NCBI GenBank assembly: GCA_029260695.1 | Contig: JAJDCT010000264.1 | Location: forward strand, 1 to 5,091 | Length of the DNA: 5,091 bases | Source: Phycisphaeraceae bacterium | GTDB lineage: Bacteria > Planctomycetota > Phycisphaerae > Phycisphaerales > Phycisphaeraceae | Reading direction: 5' to 3' | Shown: positions 1 to 4,019 of the stretch, one piece after another | Position numbering within the stretch: the stretch's first letter is position 1 | Layout of the letters: every line of letters begins with the position of its first letter | Position numbers and translations under genes: made by a program | The notes under the pieces: model-generated | Seen by the model: the letters and a program-made list of their open reading frames with translations, nothing else | What the model was told of the DNA's origin: nothing | Database searches by the model: none

Positions 1-1080
1 GATGCGATAGGCCAGGAGCATGGCGCGGGAGATGTCCTGGTGCATGAATAAGATACGGTACTCGCCGAGCCGGCCGCAAACCAGGTGTCGTTGGGTGTCG
101 TCGGCTTTTTCGCGGTATCGGCGGTAGAGTTGGGCGTTGGCGTCGTCGGGGAAGGGGTATTCGTACCCGGAGGCGTCGGCGGGGGTGAAGGGCGTCTCGG
201 TGGTGAGCAGTGTGCCCCGGATCGTCTTGGACTGGTTGGCGGGCATCATGTGTTTCCACTCGAGCGTACGGATCGCAGGGCCCTGGCTGTGCATCGGGGT
301 GTTGACCTGCCCGCAGGGCTGGGCGTTGTCGGTGTCGGGCAGGAAGGTGTGTTTGCGCTCCTGCCCGCGGTAGGCGAGTTTGCCAAGCTCGTAATCGAAC
401 AGCGAGTCGATCGGCCCGGTGAAGATGGTCAGCTCGCGTGCCTCGGCTTCGCCGCGGCGTTTGAGGTAATCAAAATTCAACTCGATGGGGATGCCTTGGA
501 TCATCTGCCGCATCAGGTATGTGTAGCCCAGCAGGGGGATGCCTTGGTGCTTGCAGTCGGGCTTTAGGCGTGGCTCGTCGTCGGCCCGGACATCGAAGCG
601 TTTGCAGAGGTCGGCCGAGAGCGTGTCTGCGGGGACGCCCCATTGTTTCTCATTGTATTCCTTGATGAACTTTTCGTAGATGGCGCGCGGCATCAGTGAG
701 AGCGCTGCCTCTTCGAAGTTCGTCGGTGTGCCGGTAAATTCCGGTTGCCAGCCGACACCGATGTGCTTGGCGATGTAGCTGGCGGCGATGGGCCAGTTCT
801 CGTGTTGGCCGTCGACCAGCGACTTGAGGGACGCTTCGTACTTGAAGAACTCGGCGAAGCGCGTGACGAACTCCCAGATCCGGTCGGAGTTGGTGCGGAA
901 GTAATGTGGGCCGTAGGTATGGATGCGGATGCCCGAGGCGTGCTGGTGGTCGTGGACGTTGCCGCCGACGTGGTCGCGCCGGTCGACGATGAGTACATCG
1001 CGTCCTGCGTCGGCAAGTGCGCGCGCGATGACGCTGCCTGTGAGTCCTGATCCGACGATGAGGTAATCGGTCTTGGGCAA
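1..1080 (-). CDS. glf: UDP-galactopyranose mutase family flavoprotein, 3' end cut off by window edge
   Basis: The family interconverts UDP-galactopyranose and UDP-galactofuranose using reduced FAD, in the cytoplasm, to supply furanose for surface polysaccharide. The visible 360 residues start MPKTDYLIVGSGLTG, a Rossmann FAD-binding motif (residues 6-15), followed by the acidic end of the second strand and a GGN motif (39-41). GPHYFRTN (57-64) matches the family GAHIFHTN block, and FIKEYNEKQWG (138-148) carries the conserved Tyr142 and Trp147. R161 and R271 align with the two essential arginines of the Klebsiella enzyme (R174 and R280, numbers from memory). GRLGEYR (336-342) lies close to the usual C-terminus, so perhaps 10-25 residues are missing. 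The start is TTG, chosen for the N-terminal match and an AAGAGA ribosome site six bases upstream. The substrate pocket is divergent: family Tyr185, Tyr349 and Asp351 positions read Leu172, Ile343 and Phe345. It could therefore be a related mutase with a different sugar nucleotide. The gene is divergent from the subtilase-like gene. Confidence 0.88.
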   Translation of the reverse strand, partial: MPKTDYLIVGSGLTGSVIARALADAGRDVLIVDRRDHVGGNVHDHQHASGIRIHTYGPHYFRTNSDRIWEFVTRFAEFFKYEASLKSLVDGQHENWPIAASYIAKHIGVGWQPEFTGTPTNFEEAALSLMPRAIYEKFIKEYNEKQWGVPADTLSADLCKRFDVRADDEPRLKPDCKHQGIPLLGYTYLMRQMIQGIPIELNFDYLKRRGEAEARELTIFTGPIDSLFDYELGKLAYRGQERKHTFLPDTDNAQPCGQVNTPMHSQGPAIRTLEWKHMMPANQSKTIRGTLLTTETPFTPADASGYEYPFPDDANAQLYRRYREKADDTQRHLVCGRLGEYRILFMHQDISRAMLLAYRI

Positions 1081-1086
1081 TACTGA

Positions 1087-1092
1087 TCTCTT
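1087..1092 (-). promoter_or_regulatory. Ribosome binding site that supports the TTG start of the mutase gene
   Basis: On the minus strand AAGAGA precedes the TTG at 1080-1078 by six bases (TCAGTA). The frame stays open further upstream without an ATG in a sensible place, so this site, together with the family-typical N-terminus, decides the start. Confidence 0.5.
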
Positions 1093-1122
1093 TACACAGC
1101 TGGGTTCGACGAAGGCCGTGAC

Positions 1123-1130
1123 ATCATAAT
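1123..1130. promoter_or_regulatory. Possible bidirectional -10 element in the divergent intergenic region
   Basis: ATCATAAT contains CATAAT (1125-1130) on the plus strand and TATGAT (1128-1123) on the minus strand. Each matches the TATAAT -10 consensus at five of six positions. The element lies between the divergent mutase and subtilase-like genes in an otherwise GC-rich stretch. From the minus copy, transcription would start about 35 bases before the mutase TTG. From the plus copy, the leader to 1268 would be about 130 bases. No convincing -35 hexamer is seen at 16-18 bases on either strand, so the call rests on the -10 alone. Confidence 0.3.
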
Positions 1131-1267
1131 GAAAAACGCCGAACCGCCCGGGGTCATCGGCGGTATTGAGTACGTCGCTAAGCGGCGGGCTGTTCCGGGC
1201 GTCCGGGTGGATCTTGTTCTGTTTGAGGCCGCGCCCAAGTGTGCGAGTCGATTGGGCCGATATTTTC

Positions 1268-2860
1268 ATGGTGTTGAACGATCTGAAAAACACGCTTCTT
1301 ATCGGCCTGACGGTCGTGTTGCTGGCAACGGCGGCGTGGTGGCTGAATCCTGAGTCGTCACGGGCCCAATCGTCGGGTGTTGATCCGTCTGCGAGCCGAC
1401 CTGGGGGCGTCGAGGAGGCTGGGGGGGGCGATGCGGCACCGGCAGCGGCTGCGGACCCGACCACGACACAGCCGGCGACACGTCCCGCACCTAAGCCGCC
1501 TTCGCTATATCACCTTTTAGGCATCGACACCGCCCGGGCCCGGCTGGGCAAATCGATCCCCACCGGCAAGGGCATCACGGTCGGGCACGTCGAGATCGGT
1601 GCCGGGCAGTACCTACCCAACACGCGCTCGCCGAAGTTTAAGGGCGTGACGTTTGTCGAGCGTTCCGGGCCGTCGAAGGTGTCCGGCCACGCCTTCGCCA
1701 CCGCGCGTGAGATCTACGGCTTCGCAGGACTCGCGCCGGGTATCAGTGTCGTGCACTGCTATGAATCGCGTGATTGGATGTCGTATGGATATCTTAATAC
1801 GGGTTCGGATGACCCGCCTGTCGGTGGGCCGATGCGGGTGTTGACACACTCCTGGGTCAGCGATGCGCCCAACGCGGCGGAGGTGTTGCGTCGTGTCGAT
1901 TGGCAGGTTGACATGCACGACACGGTGGTCTGTGTTGGTGTGAATAACGGCAAGCAGACGCCCGTGCCATACCTGTTGGGGACGGCGTACAACGTGATCG
2001 CGGTCGGCTCGGCGCAGCCCGGCGGTGGATCAAGCGGTGGGTACACCCGGATCGAAACACGTGGCCGAAGCAAGCCGGACATCGTTGGGCCCCGTGGTTT
2101 AACGAGCTTCACCACCCCGATGGTCGCCGCCTGCGCCGCACGGCTACTACAGGCCGCGGATGAGATGGTGGACCACTCGCACCGTGCCGGCAAAGCCGAG
2201 GTTATCAAGGCGGTTCTGCTGGCCGGCGCGGCTAAGCCAGCGGGTTGGCAGCCCGAGATCGGCAAGCCGTTAGATGAATTCTTGGGCGCTGGCGTGGTCC
2301 ATTTCGATCACAGCCTCCAGATCCTCCAGGCCGGGCCCGCCCCCGCCCCCGGAGTTCCTCCCGGGATTTCCCCCAAAGTTGCCCTCGAAGAAGCTTCACC
2401 CACAGATGCTAACGAAGCCGTGCCTGTCAGATTGCCCAAACGCATGGGCTGGGACTTCCGCAAGATCGGGTCCGAAGAAACGATCATCTACACCTTCCAG
2501 ACCCAAGCCCCGATGGGCGAGGCGTCGATCATCTTGGCCTGGCACCGCAGGATCGTGGGGCTGTCATCTGGTGATGATGGCGAGGGAGCATCGGGGGGCA
2601 ACCCCGGGGGCGGGGGCTGGGTCGGGTTGCCACGCACAGCCGACCTGAACCTGCGCCTGGTCCACACCGACGACCAAGGCGACGAGCACGACCTGGCCGC
2701 CAGCAACAGCCGCGTCGACAACGTCGAGCACGTCTACCTCAAGAACCTGGAGGCCGGCCGGTACCGCCTTGAGGTCTCCAGACCCAGCGGGGTGTACGAC
2801 GAGCCCTGGGATTACGCCCTGGCCTGGCGGGTGGAGTTGCTGCAAGCAGACAGCCCTTGA
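1268..2860 (+). CDS. Exported subtilase (peptidase S8) family protein with Glu at the triad Asp position
   Basis: This is a 530-residue protein of the subtilisin-like fold, probably outside the cytoplasm. Residues 9-25 are hydrophobic and are followed by SSRAQSS, which fits a signal peptide cut before Gln34 or an uncleaved anchor. Residues 36-80 are an Ala/Pro/Thr-rich linker, and no recognisable inhibitor pro-domain is present. The catalytic part (about 95-352) shows GKGITVGHVEIG (Glu109 where subtilases have Asp), SGHAFA (His141), GVNNG (oxyanion Asn226 or 227) and LTSFTTPMVAA (Ser280), and closes with GAGVVHFDHSLQIL. A Pro-rich hinge (356-370) leads to a C-terminal beta-rich domain (about 385-526) resembling the PPC or P-type add-ons of secreted peptidases, with a Gly-rich loop at 434-450. 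The ATG at 1268 is preferred because the hydrophobic segment then sits at the N-terminus; neither it nor the in-frame TTG at 1166 has a clear Shine-Dalgarno. Whether the protein is an active peptidase is open. Confidence 0.85.
   Translation: MVLNDLKNTLLIGLTVVLLATAAWWLNPESSRAQSSGVDPSASRPGGVEEAGGGDAAPAAAADPTTTQPATRPAPKPPSLYHLLGIDTARARLGKSIPTGKGITVGHVEIGAGQYLPNTRSPKFKGVTFVERSGPSKVSGHAFATAREIYGFAGLAPGISVVHCYESRDWMSYGYLNTGSDDPPVGGPMRVLTHSWVSDAPNAAEVLRRVDWQVDMHDTVVCVGVNNGKQTPVPYLLGTAYNVIAVGSAQPGGGSSGGYTRIETRGRSKPDIVGPRGLTSFTTPMVAACAARLLQAADEMVDHSHRAGKAEVIKAVLLAGAAKPAGWQPEIGKPLDEFLGAGVVHFDHSLQILQAGPAPAPGVPPGISPKVALEEASPTDANEAVPVRLPKRMGWDFRKIGSEETIIYTFQTQAPMGEASIILAWHRRIVGLSSGDDGEGASGGNPGGGGWVGLPRTADLNLRLVHTDDQGDEHDLAASNSRVDNVEHVYLKNLEAGRYRLEVSRPSGVYDEPWDYALAWRVELLQADSP
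2593..2621 (+). other. G-quadruplex-type G-run cluster inside the subtilase-like gene
   Basis: Runs of six, five, five and three G (2593-2598, 2606-2610, 2612-2616, 2619-2621) are separated by spacers of seven, one and two bases. This satisfies the usual four-run G-quadruplex rule on the coding strand. The codons encode the Gly-rich loop of the C-terminal domain, so the cluster may only reflect Gly codon use. CCCC at 2602-2605 could instead pair with a neighbouring G run. Confidence 0.4.
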
Positions 2861-2878
2861 GCTTCGTCCGTTGGTTTT

Positions 2879-2914
2879 GCAACCGTCGCAACCGTCATAA
2901 CCGTTACAACCCGC
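2879..2914 (+). repeat. Four tandem 9-nt units, consensus NNAACCGTY
   Basis: Just after the subtilase-like stop codon, units GCAACCGTC, GCAACCGTC, ATAACCGTT and ACAACCCGC follow each other without gaps. The first two are identical and the last is degenerate, and AACC is kept in all four. A further AACC at 2919-2922 is out of phase. The units are non-coding on the plus strand. They could be iterated binding sites for a regulator of the downstream receiver gene, or a simple tandem duplication. Confidence 0.6.
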
Positions 2915-2932
2915 ACCCAACCTGAAAAGACA

Positions 2933-2963
2933 GGTCCGATTACCTTGAGGATGTGATCGGACC
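2933..2963 (+). other. Stem-loop between the subtilase-like and receiver genes, possible terminator without a T tract
   Basis: GGTCCGAT (2933-2940) and ATCGGACC (2956-2963) are perfect inverted arms. In RNA the stem extends by a U-G, an A-U and a C-G pair to 11 pairs around a nine-base loop. It lies 73 bases after the upstream stop. No run of T follows, so if it ends transcription it is not a textbook intrinsic terminator. It could instead protect the 3' end of the upstream message or act as an operator dyad. Confidence 0.5.
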
Positions 2964-2969
2964 CGCCGA

Positions 2970-2991
2970 TGAGTCATTCTGAGTGGACTCA
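2970..2991 (+). other. Short inverted repeat upstream of the receiver gene
   Basis: TGAGTC (2970-2975) and GACTCA (2986-2991) form a six-base dyad with a ten-base centre, starting seven bases after the preceding stem-loop. It could be a protein-binding dyad in the leader or promoter region of the receiver gene. It is short enough to be chance. Confidence 0.3.
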
Positions 2992-3035
2992 CCCGGTCAG
3001 GGCCGGGCCCCCGGTATCGGTATCCGTGGAGGCGC

Positions 3036-3040
3036 GGAGG
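3036..3040 (+). promoter_or_regulatory. Strong Shine-Dalgarno of the receiver gene, start codon in a small hairpin loop
   Basis: GGAGG sits seven bases before the ATG at 3048 and fixes that start. The last G begins GATCAG (3040-3045), which is complementary to CTGATC (3052-3057), so the start codon would lie in a six-base loop closed by a six-pair stem. Confidence 0.75.
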
Positions 3041-3047
3041 ATCAGCG

Positions 3048-3875
3048 ATGTCTGATCGGTTTGATGACAGCTTGTTTCCGGGCCGTTCGGCAGCGGGTGT
3101 TACGTCACTGCTTCACCTATCACGCCTGCTTCTGGTAGACGGCGAAGACGGTACGCGGTTTCGCGTGGCTTCGGGCCTCAAGCAGGCCGGGGCTTCGGTG
3201 GACTTTGCAAACTGCGGGGACGATGCGGTGTCGTGCGTGCTGGAGGCGCAGGACGCTCAGGAGCCGTACGACTTGGTAATGTTGGACCTGTCGGGGATGG
3301 GTCGTGAGGGTTGCGATGTGGCCGAGCGGCTCCGCGATGTGGGGTACGCCGGCCCCATCCTGGCGTTGAGTGACAAGACCTCTCGCCGTGAAGCGACCCG
3401 CTGTATCGAAGCGGGGTGTGATGACCTGTTGGGTAAGCTTGATGACCCCTCACAGCTGATTGAGGCGGCGGCCACGCTGGTGGGCCGAGAGAAGGCCCGG
3501 CGTTTTGGTTTGGCTGGGCCCGGCGAGGTTACCAGCGAATTGTCGGCCTACCCCGATCTGCTGATGATGCTTCGCCGATTTGTGACCAACCTCCCGGAGT
3601 CGATCGAATCGGTTTTGTCGGCCCAGCGCGAGCAGGACCTGGCACGCCTGCGTGACGAGCTGGACCGGGTCAAACGCAACGCGACCAGCCACGGGTACCT
3701 GGAGATCCGTGCGTCGGCGGTGTCGGCTCAACAGGAGCTGGAGCAGAGCAATAAACCCGACGCCCAGGGGGTGGTGGATGCGATCGATGAGCTGACGGAC
3801 CTGTGCCAACGCGCGACCGCAGCACCCAGCCAGCCGCCCCCGCCCAGCGGTTCGCCCCTGCCGCCGTCGGGCTAA
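3048..3875 (+). CDS. Response-regulator receiver domain fused to a degenerate Hpt domain (phospho-His replaced by Asp)
   Basis: This is a 275-residue cytoplasmic signalling protein. The receiver domain (about 25-145) begins LLLVDGEDG, with Asp31 and acidic 33-34 for metal binding. The phospho-acceptor is Asp80 in DLVMLDLSG, Ser108 takes the switch Thr/Ser place, and AGCDDLLGK ends with the conserved Lys130. The usual MPxMDG after the acceptor reads SGMGREG and the KP pair reads KL, so the domain is somewhat divergent. Residues 168-257 match the Hpt four-helix pattern from PDLLMMLRRFV to DLCQRA. The motif block normally read as AHxLKGxAxxxGY is LDRVKRNATSHGY (205-217): Asp206 replaces the phospho-accepting His and Arg210 replaces Gly, while Lys209, Ala212 and GY remain. 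The tail (259-275) is Pro/Ser-rich. No kinase, DNA-binding or enzyme output domain is present. The protein probably acts by binding partners, perhaps as a phosphate sink or inhibitor, but no partner is encoded in the window. Confidence 0.87.
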   Translation: MSDRFDDSLFPGRSAAGVTSLLHLSRLLLVDGEDGTRFRVASGLKQAGASVDFANCGDDAVSCVLEAQDAQEPYDLVMLDLSGMGREGCDVAERLRDVGYAGPILALSDKTSRREATRCIEAGCDDLLGKLDDPSQLIEAAATLVGREKARRFGLAGPGEVTSELSAYPDLLMMLRRFVTNLPESIESVLSAQREQDLARLRDELDRVKRNATSHGYLEIRASAVSAQQELEQSNKPDAQGVVDAIDELTDLCQRATAAPSQPPPPSGSPLPPSG

Positions 3876-3880
3876 GTCCG

Positions 3881-3912
3881 TGCCACGGCTGGCAATGTCG
3901 GGCCTGTTTTTT
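3881..3912 (+). terminator. Weak intrinsic-terminator-like element after the receiver gene
   Basis: TGCCA (3881-3885) and TGGCA (3890-3894) form a five-pair stem with a CGGC loop, six bases after the stop region. A run of six T (3907-3912) follows, but twelve bases separate stem and T run, more than is typical. Terminator function is possible but not well supported. Confidence 0.3.
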
Positions 3913-3929
3913 GTCTCATGAACCGTCTT

Positions 3930-3941
3930 GCGTCTTGACGC
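3930..3941 (+). other. Small perfect dyad just before the leader hairpin
   Basis: GCGTC and GACGC flank a TT centre, giving a 12-base perfect inverted repeat. It overlaps TTGACG (3935-3940), which resembles a -35 hexamer, and abuts the longer dyad that starts at 3942. It may be an operator half-site pair or a minor hairpin. Confidence 0.3.
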
Positions 3942-4009
3942 TCTGATTAGGCCGCGATACCGTCGGCTATACCCCGGCGCGCTATGGCCTCGCTGCCGGC
4001 CTGATCAGG
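3942..4009 (+). promoter_or_regulatory. Structured leader (candidate cis-acting RNA) that overlaps the Shine-Dalgarno of the SH3-like gene
   Basis: CTGATTAGGCCG (3943-3954) pairs with CGGCCTGATCAG (3997-4008) over twelve positions with one G-U wobble, and T3942 with G4009 adds another wobble. Inside it, GGCTATA (3965-3971) pairs with TATGGCC (3983-3989) with one wobble and an 11-base loop. The 3' arm includes A4007, G4008 and G4009, the first three bases of the AGGAGG ribosome site. The fold could therefore mask translation initiation. No known riboswitch class is recognised. The same dyad could instead work as a DNA operator. Confidence 0.5.
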
Positions 4010-4012
4010 AGG
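4007..4012 (+). promoter_or_regulatory. Consensus Shine-Dalgarno of the SH3-like gene
   Basis: AGGAGG lies seven bases before the ATG at 4020 and decides the start. Its first three bases fall in the 3' arm of the leader dyad, leaving AGG exposed. Confidence 0.85.
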
Positions 4013-4019
4013 CGTATCC

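Noticed and set aside
85..1050. Plus-strand open frames of 160 and 101 codons at 85-567 and 745-1050
   Set aside because: They lie opposite the mutase gene, whose conserved FAD and active-site motifs show that the minus strand is coding; their Gly/Val-rich translations have no recognisable domain.
1145..1201. Inverted arms CGCCCGG (1145-1151) and CCGGGCG (1195-1201)
   Set aside because: Seven-base GC-only arms 43 bases apart are expected by chance in sequence of this composition.
1166..1267. Upstream TTG start extending the subtilase-like protein by 34 residues
   Set aside because: It would bury the signal-like hydrophobic segment inside an Arg-rich extension and has no clear ribosome site; ATG at 1268 gives a normal export signal.
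1129..1353. 74-codon plus-strand frame starting ATG at 1129
   Set aside because: No ribosome site, no recognisable domain, and its second half overlaps the start of the subtilase-like gene in another frame.
2879..2923. CRISPR array reading of the 9-nt units
   Set aside because: Units are far too short and contiguous, with no spacers and no cas genes.
2564..2992. Minus-strand frame across the end of the subtilase-like gene and the following gap
   Set aside because: It is antisense to a well-supported domain, and its odd Gly-Cys-Asp stretch is only the reverse translation of the 9-nt tandem units.
3935..3963. Sigma-70 promoter based on TTGACG at 3935-3940
   Set aside because: No -10 hexamer better than three of six matches lies at a 15-18 base spacing, and such a start would cut away the 5' arm of the leader dyad.
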